Below are positions 1 through 8,662 of a stretch of 10,814 bases of DNA, piece by piece. Every line of letters starts with the position of its first letter. Position 1 is the stretch's first letter. Source of the stretch: Planctomycetota bacterium (GTDB lineage Bacteria; Planctomycetota; J058; J103); assembly GCA_003694875.1 (NCBI GenBank), contig RFJN01000177.1:1-10814 (forward strand), written 5' to 3'. The notes beneath the pieces were generated by a model. It worked only from the letters and a program-made list of their open reading frames with translations. It was not told the origin of the DNA and did not search any database. A program made the translations under genes and the position numbers.

Positions 1-284
1 CCCTCGATCCTCGTGCGGCTCCGCCCGCGGGCGCACCACGACGCCCCGGCACGCGCACACCGGCCTGCTGTCCCGATCGCACCCGCGCCCGGTCCGGGCG
101 CGCGCCCGACGACCGACCACGCGCCGTGCCCGGTCCGCCCCGCCCCCCACGGTGCGCGGCATTGTACCGTCCCGCCGCGCGGCGTGTGCGCACCCGGCGT
201 CACGCCACCACCGAGCCCGTCCCGCCGTTCAGGCGCGGCGCAGCCGCCGACGTCCACCCGGCCCGGCCGCTCGCCGCGCGTGCC
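1..284. other. Non-coding left-edge region downstream of dcd
   Basis: I find no convincing gene between the dcd stop and the window edge. The open frames crossing it are arginine/proline/alanine-rich, resemble no family I know and have no good ribosome-binding site. The region contains GC palindromes at 95-108 and 173-184, a small GCGGC/GCCGC stem at 235-247, and one AT-containing island at 161-166 that reads TACAAT on the minus strand. The last minus-strand bases (1-15) contain GAGGATCGAGGG, which could be a ribosome-binding site for a minus-strand gene starting just outside the window. No T-tract terminator follows dcd. The reading as an intergenic leader is inference. Confidence 0.5.
161..166 (-). 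promoter_or_regulatory. Possible -10 box (TACAAT) facing off the left edge
   Basis: The minus strand reads TACAAT here, five of six matches to the sigma70 -10 consensus, and it is the only AT-rich island in about 280 nt of GC-rich non-coding DNA. No good -35 hexamer lies 16-18 nt upstream; the candidates are GCACAC-like. A transcript would start near 154 and run out of the window as a leader of about 150 nt or a short gene. It is flanked by an ACGGT/ACCGT inverted pair (150-171). This could be a real promoter of the next gene or a chance hexamer. Confidence 0.3.
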
Positions 285-887
285 CTAGATCCGCGGCGGC
301 GTGACGTCGATCTGCCCCTGGTACTTGCCCCGCTTGTCGCCGTACGAGATCTCGCACGGCTCGGCCGCACCGAAGAACAGCAGCTGGCAGATCCCCTCGT
401 TCGAGTAGATCTTCGCCGGCAGCGGCGTGGTGTTCGAGATCTCGAGCGTCGCGTAGCCCTCCCACTCCGGCTCGAGCGGGGTGACGTTCAGGATGATCCC
501 GCAGCGCGCGTAGGTGCTCTTGCCGACGCACACCGTCATGACGCCGCGCGGAATCCGCAAGTACTCGTACGTCCTCGCGAGCGCGAAGGAGTTGGGCGGG
601 ATCACGCACACATCACCGCGGAAGTCCACGAAGCTCGCGGGATCGAACTGCTTCGGATCGACGATCGTGTTGTGGATGTTCGTGAAGATCTTGTACTCGT
701 CCGCGACCCGCAGATCGTATCCGTACGAGCTGACCCCGTAGCTGATCACCCCCTCGCGCACCTGCCGGTCGACGAACGGCTCGATCATCCCGTGCTCGCG
801 CGCCATGTGCCGGATCCAGCGATCGTTCTTGATCCCGGCGCCCGCCTCCACCATGCGCTCGATCGCCGCCGTCGTCGCATTCGCCAT
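285..887 (-). CDS. dcd: dCTP deaminase
   Basis: Deaminates dCTP to dUTP (cytosolic, trimeric family), feeding dUMP and thymidylate synthesis. The 200-residue protein shows family blocks in order: DRWIRHMAREHGMIEPF near residues 22-38, VSSYGYDLR (52-60), IPPNSFALA (97-105), GKSTYARCG (122-130) and the segment ending TLEI, where Glu149 aligns with the catalytic Glu138 of the E. coli enzyme; Ser124 and Arg128 align with its Ser111/Arg115. The C-terminal GKYQGQ motif (187-192) closes over the nucleotide in this family. The ATG at 887 is chosen because GGAGGAGA lies about 8 nt upstream; it gives about 17 residues before the usual family start. It is last in the serA operon, 79 nt after serA. Whether it also hydrolyses dUTP (bifunctional Dcd-Dut) cannot be told from motifs alone. 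Confidence 0.96.
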   Translation of the reverse strand: MANATTAAIERMVEAGAGIKNDRWIRHMAREHGMIEPFVDRQVREGVISYGVSSYGYDLRVADEYKIFTNIHNTIVDPKQFDPASFVDFRGDVCVIPPNSFALARTYEYLRIPRGVMTVCVGKSTYARCGIILNVTPLEPEWEGYATLEISNTTPLPAKIYSNEGICQLLFFGAAEPCEISYGDKRGKYQGQIDVTPPRI

Positions 888-928
888 CGCCCGCTCTCCT
901 CCCCGCCTCGCACCGGCTGCAGCGCTTC

Positions 929-934
929 AGTGTA
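929..934 (-). promoter_or_regulatory. Possible internal -10 box (TACACT) ahead of dcd
   Basis: In the 79-nt serA-dcd gap the minus strand reads TACACT, four of six matches to TATAAT, in otherwise GC-rich DNA and about 41 nt before the dcd start. No clear -35 element is visible at proper spacing. It could give dcd its own transcription in addition to read-through from serA. Low confidence: the hexamer match alone is weak. Confidence 0.25.
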
Positions 935-966
935 CCGATCGCACCGACACCCGCGCCGCCTCGCGC

Positions 967-2595
967 TCACGGCCGGATCGTGCGCACCCACAGGATCCCC
1001 GGCTGCGCCGCGAGGCGCTCGAGCACCTCGGCGGGCGGCTCGCTGTCGACGTTGAGGATCGCGAGCGCGGTGCCGCCCGTGGTGTCGCGCCCCACGTACA
1101 TGCTCGCAATGTTGATCCCCTGCTCGCCGAGCAGCGTCCCGATCAGCCCGATCACGCCCGGGGTGTCGGTGTTCGACACGAGCAGCATGGGCCCCTCCGG
1201 CAGCGCGTCGGTCTGGTAGCCGTCGAGCCGCACGAGCCGCGGCGAGCGCTGCCCGAAGATCGTGCCCGCGAGCCGCCGCACCCGCAGCGCCTGCGTGCCC
1301 CCCTCGACGGTCTCGACCTCGGTGGTCACGAGGTGGGTGTAGTCGTACGTCTCGCTCGTCGCCTCCTCGACCACCTGCAGGTGGTGCTCGCGCGCGAGGT
1401 GCTCGGCGTTCACGAGGTTGACCGGCGCGCTCACGAAGTGGCGCAGGAAGCCGGCGAGAAAGCCCAGTGTCAGCCAGCGCCGCTCGCTCGGTCCGAACAG
1501 CTCGCCCGCGTATCGCAGCACGATCTGGCGCACCGTGCCCTCGCGCAGCTGCGCCTGCATGCTGCCGAGCCGCCGCAGGAGTTCGGTCCACGGCTCGACG
1601 CGTTCGGCGAGCGCCGGGTCGACCGCCACCATGTTCACCGGGTGCGTGATCGCTCCGTGCAACAGGTAGTCGATCAGCTGCCGCGCGCTCTGCGTCCCCA
1701 CCGCCTCCTGCGCCTCGCGGGTCGACGCCCCGAGGTGCGGGGTCAACACGATCCGCGGCTCCTCGAGCAGAGGACTGCCCGCCGGCAGCGGCTCCTCGGT
1801 GAACACGTCGAGGGCGGCGCCCGCGATCGCACCGCCGCGGATCGCCTCGAGCAGCGCGGCCTCGTCCACCACGCCCCCGCGCGCGGTGTTGATCACGATC
1901 GCCCCCGGTTTCATGCTTTCGAGCCGCCGCGCGTCGATCAGCCCGCGGGTGCGGTCGTTGAGCGGCACGTGCAGCGACAGGAAGTCCGCCTCGCGCACCA
2001 CCTCGTCGAGATCGGCCACCTCGATCTCGAGCGCCCGCGCCACCTCCTCGGTCACGAACGGATCGTAGCCGAGCACGCGCATGCCGAGACCCACCCCGCG
2101 GCGCGCCACCTCGCGGCCCACCTTGCCGAGCCCGATCACCCCGAGCGTCTTGCCCGCGACCGCCACGCCAATCCAGCGCTTGCGCTCCCAGCGCCCCTCG
2201 TGCAGCGCCGCGTGCGCCTGCGGCACGTTGCGGGCGGCGGCGAACAGCAGCGCGATCGCGTGCTCGGCCGCCGCCACCGTGTTGCCCTCGGGCGTGTTCA
2301 TGACGAGCACCCCGCGGCGGGTCGCCTCGCGCAGATCGATGTTGTCGACCCCCACCCCGGCGCGCACCACCGCACGCAGCCGCTCGGCGCGCGCGAGCGC
2401 CTCGGCGTCGACCTTCGTGCCGCTGCGCACGATCCAGCCGTCGTAGCGCGGCAGCCGCTCGAGCAGCGCCTCGCGCGAGAGCTTCGGCTCGTAGTCGAGC
2501 TCGATCTCCTTCACCCCCTCGAACACCGCGAGGCACTCCGGCGCCACGTTGTCCGAGATCAGCACCCGGAACGGTCCCTGCTCCGCTCGCGTCAT
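967..2595 (-). CDS. serA: D-3-phosphoglycerate dehydrogenase, long form with ASB and ACT domains
   Basis: Oxidises 3-phosphoglycerate to 3-phosphohydroxypyruvate with NAD, the committed step of serine synthesis. The 542-residue protein has an N-terminal substrate domain (about 8-105), a Rossmann domain with GLGKVG (155-160) and Asp178 for NAD, and the catalytic set Arg239 (NTARGG), Glu268 (DVFTEEP) and His287 (TPHLGA). Residues about 325-455 match the allosteric substrate-binding (ASB) domain of long SerA, and 469-540 form an ACT domain (LLVSNTDTPGVIG), the serine-sensing module in this family. The length fits the long actinobacterial-type form (about 530) rather than the 410-residue E. coli form. 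The ATG at 2595 has GAGGAGAG about 8 nt upstream; the frame stays open further upstream only because GC-rich DNA lacks stops. It lies 38 nt after the hydrolase gene. Feedback inhibition by serine is expected, not shown. Confidence 0.97.
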   Translation of the reverse strand: MTRAEQGPFRVLISDNVAPECLAVFEGVKEIELDYEPKLSREALLERLPRYDGWIVRSGTKVDAEALARAERLRAVVRAGVGVDNIDLREATRRGVLVMNTPEGNTVAAAEHAIALLFAAARNVPQAHAALHEGRWERKRWIGVAVAGKTLGVIGLGKVGREVARRGVGLGMRVLGYDPFVTEEVARALEIEVADLDEVVREADFLSLHVPLNDRTRGLIDARRLESMKPGAIVINTARGGVVDEAALLEAIRGGAIAGAALDVFTEEPLPAGSPLLEEPRIVLTPHLGASTREAQEAVGTQSARQLIDYLLHGAITHPVNMVAVDPALAERVEPWTELLRRLGSMQAQLREGTVRQIVLRYAGELFGPSERRWLTLGFLAGFLRHFVSAPVNLVNAEHLAREHHLQVVEEATSETYDYTHLVTTEVETVEGGTQALRVRRLAGTIFGQRSPRLVRLDGYQTDALPEGPMLLVSNTDTPGVIGLIGTLLGEQGINIASMYVGRDTTGGTALAILNVDSEPPAEVLERLAAQPGILWVRTIRP

Positions 2596-2633
2596 CGCTG
2601 CGCTCTCCTCGTCGTCACCCCCGCGCCTCGCGC

Positions 2634-3284
2634 TCAGTCGAGCCGCACCCCCGGCTGCAGAAAGGGATTGTTGCGTCGCTCGAAGCCCACCGTGGTGGGC
2701 GGACCGTGGCCCGAGAGCAGGCGCGTGTCGTCCGGCAGCTGCAGGATGCGCTGCTCGATCGAGCGCAGCAGCGTCCGGCCGTCGCCGCCCGGCAGATCGA
2801 CCCGGCCCACCGAGCCCTGGAAGATCGTGTCGCCGACGAAGGCCACCCCCGCCCGCGGCTCGTAGTACACCACCCCGCCGGGGCTGTGGCCCGGGGTCGC
2901 GAGCACCTCGAACTCGATCGTCTCGCCCACCGCCACCCGGTCGCCGTCGCGCACGAGCACCTCGATCGGCGGCGGCGGTTCGACCGGCACCCCGAACGCC
3001 GCCCCCTGCGCAGCCGCGCGCTCGATCAGCGGCACATCGCCGGCCGGCGCGTGGATCGTCGCCTCGGGATAGCGCCTCTTGAGCGGCGCGAGCCCGCCCA
3101 CGTGGTCGAGGTGGCCGTGGGTGATCAGGATCTTGTCGAGCCGCGCCCCGAGCCGTTCGATCGCCTCCGGGATCCCGCTGCCGTCCTCGCCGGTGTCGAC
3201 CACCGCCGCCACGCCGCTGCGCTCGCACACCACCACGTACGCGTTGGCCGCAAACAGCCGACTCGTCACGGTCACGATCTTCAC
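2634..3284 (-). CDS. Metallo-beta-lactamase-fold hydrolase, glyoxalase II-like (YcbL/GloC type)
   Basis: A 216-residue single-domain cytosolic MBL hydrolase. The metal-binding motif is THGHLDH at 55-61 (His56, His58, Asp60, His61), followed by His133 (PGHSPGG), Asp152 (VGDTIFQGSVGR) and His193 (SGHGP), the full set for a binuclear site. The FQGSVGR-x-DLPGGD stretch (155-167) is typical of short glyoxalase II relatives such as YcbL, which hydrolyse S-D-lactoylglutathione or related thioesters and lack the C-terminal helical domain of GloB. The substrate here is not determined by sequence. The start is GTG at 3284, overlapping the TGA of the upstream fused methyltransferase/reductase gene by 4 nt (GTGA), with GAGG about 6 nt before it; this suggests translational coupling. 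No signal peptide. The link with serine/methionine genes is unusual and might reflect thioester or aldehyde detoxification, which is inference. Confidence 0.9.
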   Translation of the reverse strand: MKIVTVTSRLFAANAYVVVCERSGVAAVVDTGEDGSGIPEAIERLGARLDKILITHGHLDHVGGLAPLKRRYPEATIHAPAGDVPLIERAAAQGAAFGVPVEPPPPIEVLVRDGDRVAVGETIEFEVLATPGHSPGGVVYYEPRAGVAFVGDTIFQGSVGRVDLPGGDGRTLLRSIEQRILQLPDDTRLLSGHGPPTTVGFERRNNPFLQPGVRLD

Positions 3285-5236
3285 GCCGTCCTCGCCTCCC
3301 GCTCGCGCGGGGCGCGCCGCCGCGCCACCGCCCGGATCCGCTCCATGACCGCGAGCGCATGCCGCGGACTGTTGAACGGCGGGATCACGTAGAAGCCGTG
3401 CGCCACGTCCCACACCGCGTCCACGATCCGCTCGATGCGCGCGAGCCCGCGCTCGCGTCCCTCCTCGCGCCCGAGCCCGCGCAGCTCCGCGCTCACCTCC
3501 TCGGGCACGTCGATTCCCGGCACCTCGTTGTGCACGAACGCCGCCATGCGCTCGTTGAACAGCGGCAGCAGCCCGAGGAAGATCGGCACGCCGAGTTCCT
3601 CCGCCGCGGCGTACATCTCGCGCACCCGCGCCACGTCGTAGCACGGCTGCGTCAGCACGAAGTGCGCCCCGAGCCCCACCTTCTTGCGCAGCCGCCGGAG
3701 CTGTCCCGTGATCCGCAGGCCGTTGGGGTTGAACGCCACCCCGATCGTGAAGGCGGTGCGCTGCGCGAGCGGCTGCGCGCCGACCGGCTCGCCGCGGTTC
3801 ATGGCTGCGAGCATGCCCACGAGCCCGAACGAGTTGGTGTCGTAGACGCTGCTCGCCCCCGGCTGCCCACCGATCGAGGCGGGATCGCCGGTGACCCCGA
3901 GCACCGCCCGGATCCCGAGCGCGTGCGCCCCCATGAGCAGCCCCTGGGTGCCGATGAGGTTGCGGTCGCGACAGCCCACGTGCACGATCGCGGGCAGCCC
4001 CGCCGCCTCCTGCACGAGGTGGCCCACCGCCACCGCCGACATGCGCGTCACCGCGAGCGGACTGTCGCCGATCGTGATCGCGCTCGCCCCGGCGGCGGCG
4101 AGCCGCTGCGCGCCGTCGATCACCCGGCCCACGTCGAGGTCCTTGGGCGGATCGAGCTCGACGATGATCGCGGGATCGGCGCTGCCCGGCCGCGCCTCGC
4201 GCAGAAACCGCAGCCGTTCGAGTGCGGGCGCAACCGCACGGGGCGCCCGGCTCGGCACCTCGATCGGGCGCGGGCCCGCCTGCAGCTCGCGGGCGCGAGC
4301 GCGCCGCTCGCGCCGCAGCCGGTCGCGCGCGCTCTCGAGCGGCACCGCGGACCGCCCTCGCAGCGCGCGCCGCATGGCCGCGATGTCGGCGGGTGTCGTG
4401 CCGCAGCAGCCGCCGATCAGCCGCACCCCCGCGTCCGCGAGCCGGCTCGCCGCCGCCGCCATGTACTCCGGTGTGGTGACGTAGATGTAGCGGCCGCCGA
4501 GCAGCTCGGGCTGCCCCGCGTTGGGAAACGCGCTCAGCAGCACGTCACCGTCGAACAGCCCCGCCCGCACGAGCTCCTCGACCGCCTCGCACACCTCCCG
4601 CGGCCCCTTGCCGCAGTTGGCGCCCACCACGTCCGCTCCGAGTTCGAGCGCCTCGCGCGCCGCGTCGGCGATCGCGAGCCCGCGCGGGGTGTAGCCGCCC
4701 TCGGTCACCGCGAACTGCACCACGAGCGGCAGCTCGGTGCGCGAACGCGCGGCCCGCACCGCCGCGCGCAGCTCGTCCCGGTCGAGCAGCGTCTCCACCA
4801 CGAGCAGATCGACACCACCCTCGGCGAGCGCCTCCATGGCGGTGCCGAAGATCTGCTCGGCGTCGGCCGGACACTCCTCGCCCGGACGCCGTCCGAGCGG
4901 CCCCACCGAGCCCGCCACGAACGCGCGATCGCCCGCGACCGCGCGCGCGAGCCGCGCTCCGGCGCGGCACAGCGGCGCCACCCGGTCCGCGAGCCCGTGC
5001 GGCTCGAGCCGCAGCCGGTTCGCGCCGAAGGTGTTGGTCTCGATCAGCTCCGCGCCCGCGACCACGTACTGCCGGTGGATCGACTTGACGAGCTCCGGAC
5101 GCTCGAGGTTGAGCGCCTCGTAGCACGCGTCGAGCGGCACCCCGCTGCGATAGAACATCGTGCCGGTGGCGCCGTCGCCCACCACCACGCGCTCGCGCAG
5201 CAGCTCGATCAGTTCGCGTCCGCGCTCGGCTCCCAC
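3281..5236 (-). CDS. Bifunctional homocysteine S-methyltransferase / methylenetetrahydrofolate reductase
   Basis: A 651-residue fusion of two TIM-barrel enzymes, similar in layout to Bacillus subtilis YitJ (about 612 residues). Residues about 8-292 are the homocysteine methyltransferase barrel: GDGATGTMFY near the start, ETNTFGAN (66-73), and zinc ligands Cys208 (GANCGKGP), Cys277 and Cys278 (GGCCGTTP). A linker of about 60 Arg/Pro-rich residues leads to an MTHFR barrel (about 356-630) with Glu360 (VELDPPKD), VTGDP with Asp451 and VLTQP with Gln530, matching MetF Glu28, Asp120 and Gln183. It reduces 5,10-methylene-THF (FAD family) and is equipped to methylate homocysteine to methionine. The separate folate-binding, cobalamin and reactivation domains of MetH are absent, so the methyl donor is open. 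The GTG at 5236 is preferred, with GAGG six nt upstream; an in-frame GTG at 5248 is possible. First gene of its operon. Confidence 0.93.
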   Translation of the reverse strand: MGAERGRELIELLRERVVVGDGATGTMFYRSGVPLDACYEALNLERPELVKSIHRQYVVAGAELIETNTFGANRLRLEPHGLADRVAPLCRAGARLARAVAGDRAFVAGSVGPLGRRPGEECPADAEQIFGTAMEALAEGGVDLLVVETLLDRDELRAAVRAARSRTELPLVVQFAVTEGGYTPRGLAIADAAREALELGADVVGANCGKGPREVCEAVEELVRAGLFDGDVLLSAFPNAGQPELLGGRYIYVTTPEYMAAAASRLADAGVRLIGGCCGTTPADIAAMRRALRGRSAVPLESARDRLRRERRARARELQAGPRPIEVPSRAPRAVAPALERLRFLREARPGSADPAIIVELDPPKDLDVGRVIDGAQRLAAAGASAITIGDSPLAVTRMSAVAVGHLVQEAAGLPAIVHVGCRDRNLIGTQGLLMGAHALGIRAVLGVTGDPASIGGQPGASSVYDTNSFGLVGMLAAMNRGEPVGAQPLAQRTAFTIGVAFNPNGLRITGQLRRLRKKVGLGAHFVLTQPCYDVARVREMYAAAEELGVPIFLGLLPLFNERMAAFVHNEVPGIDVPEEVSAELRGLGREEGRERGLARIERIVDAVWDVAHGFYVIPPFNSPRHALAVMERIRAVARRRAPREREARTA

Positions 5237-5254
5237 ACCCGCTTCCTCACCGCT

Positions 5255-5280
5255 GCCCCACCGGGGCGACGCACCGCGTC
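5255..5280 (-). promoter_or_regulatory. Two abutting 13-nt dyads in the leader of the methyltransferase/reductase gene
   Basis: On the minus strand GACGC-GGT-GCGTC (5280-5268) is followed without a gap by GCCCC-GGT-GGGGC (5267-5255). Each has perfect 5-bp arms and the same GGT centre. They sit directly after a possible -10 box (5281-5286) and end about 7 nt before the GAGG ribosome-binding site of the GTG at 5236. The position suits either a repressor site covering the transcription start or two small RNA hairpins in the leader. GC-rich DNA makes short dyads common, so this could be chance. It does not resemble any riboswitch I know. Confidence 0.35.
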
Positions 5281-5286
5281 AGGATA
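5281..5286 (-). promoter_or_regulatory. Possible -10 box (TATCCT) for the one-carbon operon
   Basis: The minus strand reads TATCCT, four of six matches to TATAAT, within the 115-nt gap that separates mdh from the fused methyltransferase/reductase gene. A start point would fall near 5274, giving a leader of about 38 nt. The upstream 16-18 nt is the arm of a GC hairpin and has no TTGACA-like -35, so activation by a regulator or a different sigma factor would be needed. The gap size and the hairpin after mdh support a promoter somewhere here; the exact box is uncertain. Confidence 0.35.
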
Positions 5287-5291
5287 GCGAA

Positions 5292-5329
5292 GCGGGCCGG
5301 CCGGGGCCACGGCGCCCCCTCCGGCCCGC
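5292..5329 (-). terminator. Strong GC hairpin after mdh, terminator-like
   Basis: A perfect 9-bp stem (GCGGGCCGG with CCGGCCCGC), then a 2x2 mismatch, a 5-bp inner stem (GGGGC with GCCCC) and a 6-nt loop, beginning 22 nt after the mdh stop. It is followed by TTCGCTATCC rather than a run of T, so it is not a classical intrinsic terminator. It most likely ends or attenuates the TCA operon, or protects the 3' end of its mRNA. It marks the boundary between the two operons. Confidence 0.5.
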
Positions 5330-5351
5330 ACCGCGAACCGCCTCCCGCGCC

Positions 5352-6287
5352 TCAGGAGCGCTCGACGATCTGCACGATCGAGCGCACGTGCTCGGCGCTG
5401 CGCTCGAGCGCGGCGCGCTCCTGCTCGGTCAGCGGGATCTCGACGACCTGCTCGACACCACCGGCGCCGATGATGCACGGCACCCCCATGTAGATGCCGT
5501 TGACGCCGTACTCGCCCTCGAGGTAGACCGCGCACGGCAGCAGCCGCTTCTGGTCGAGCAGGTAGCTCTCCGCCATGGCGATCGCCGCCGCCGCGGGCGC
5601 GTAGAAGGCGCTCGTGCCCATGAGGCCCACGATCTCGCCCCCGCCCTTGCGGGTGCGCTCGATGATCGCCTCGAGCTGCTGCTCCGAGATCCGCACCGTG
5701 GCGGGCACCCCGTTGATCGTGCACGCGCTCGGCACCGGCACCATCGAGTCGCCGTGGCCGCCGAGCACCATGGCGCGGGTGTCCTTGACGCTCACCCCCG
5801 CCGCACGCGACAGAAAGAGGCTGAAGCGCGCGCTGTCGAGAATGCCGGCCATGCCGACCGCCTTGGCGCGGGACATCCCCGTCACGCGCTTGAGTTCGTA
5901 GACCATCGCGTCGAGCGGATTCGAGATCACGATCACGAACGCGTCCGGGCAGTACTCCTTCACGTTGGTGGCCACGTTGCGAATGATCGGCAGGTTCTTG
6001 CCCACGAGGTCATCGCGGCTCTCGCCGGGCTTGCGCGGAATGCCGGCGGTGATGATCACCACGTCCGCCCCGGCGCAGTCCGACCACGTCGAGGTCCCGG
6101 TGATCGTGGCGTCGTAGCCGAGGATCGCCCCGCACTGCTCGAGATCGAGCGCCTTGCCCTTCGCCACCCCCTCCTTCTGCGGGATGTCGAGCAGCACCAC
6201 GTCGCCGAGCTGCTTCTGCGCCGCGAACAGCGCGAGCTGCCCGCCGATGTTGCCCGCGCCGATCAGCGCGATCTTCCTGCGTCCCAT
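5352..6287 (-). CDS. mdh: Malate dehydrogenase, NAD-dependent, LDH-like type
   Basis: Interconverts malate and oxaloacetate in the TCA cycle. The 311-residue protein begins with a Rossmann motif GAGNIGG (10-16) and Asp34, the acidic residue that favours NAD over NADP. The active-site loop reads IPRKPGESRDDL with Arg85 and Arg91: arginine at position 85, where lactate dehydrogenases have glutamine, indicates malate/oxaloacetate specificity. Asn123 (SNPLD), Asp151, Arg154 and the catalytic His178 (GGHGDSM) complete the site. This is the tetrameric LDH-like family found in Bacillus, Chloroflexus and alphaproteobacteria, not the dimeric E. coli type. The ATG at 6287 has GAGGG about 8 nt upstream and lies 14 nt after the icd stop, so the two are almost certainly co-transcribed. 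Last gene of the TCA operon. Confidence 0.97.
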   Translation of the reverse strand: MGRRKIALIGAGNIGGQLALFAAQKQLGDVVLLDIPQKEGVAKGKALDLEQCGAILGYDATITGTSTWSDCAGADVVIITAGIPRKPGESRDDLVGKNLPIIRNVATNVKEYCPDAFVIVISNPLDAMVYELKRVTGMSRAKAVGMAGILDSARFSLFLSRAAGVSVKDTRAMVLGGHGDSMVPVPSACTINGVPATVRISEQQLEAIIERTRKGGGEIVGLMGTSAFYAPAAAAIAMAESYLLDQKRLLPCAVYLEGEYGVNGIYMGVPCIIGAGGVEQVVEIPLTEQERAALERSAEHVRSIVQIVERS

Positions 6288-6301
6288 GCCGTGCCCTCGC
6301 T

Positions 6302-7660
<1,359 letters not shown>

Positions 7661-7702
7661 GCTCTCCTCCTGTCGGCCCGCAGCCGTGTCGTACCGGTTC
7701 CG

Positions 7703-8599
<897 letters not shown>

Positions 8600-8662
8600 C
8601 GACCCGCCTCCTCCGGGATCGCCGCCCCCCGACGCGATCCGCCTGCGTTTGCGTTGTGCCCG

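Noticed and set aside
95..108. 14-bp GC palindrome as a terminator for dcd
   Set aside because: It has only G and C, no T tract, and lies almost 180 nt beyond the dcd stop; such palindromes are expected by chance at this composition.
285..340. Truncated or divergent C-terminus of Dcd
   Set aside because: The GKYQGQ motif is intact and the ending VTPPRI resembles the usual VTLPR-type end; overall length is normal once the short N-terminal extension is counted.
126..1055. 309-codon plus-strand open frame over dcd
   Set aside because: It is antisense to dcd for most of its length, has low-complexity composition and no ribosome-binding site or known motif.
2596..3360. Possible N-terminal extension of SerA upstream of 2595
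   Set aside because: The extension overlaps the hydrolase gene in another frame and has no homology to SerA; the ATG at 2595 has a clear ribosome-binding site.
5237..5351. SAM or cobalamin riboswitch before the methyltransferase/reductase gene
   Set aside because: The gap is only 115 nt, much of it a terminator-like hairpin, and I see no S-box, SAM-II or B12-box conserved elements. Only short dyads remain.
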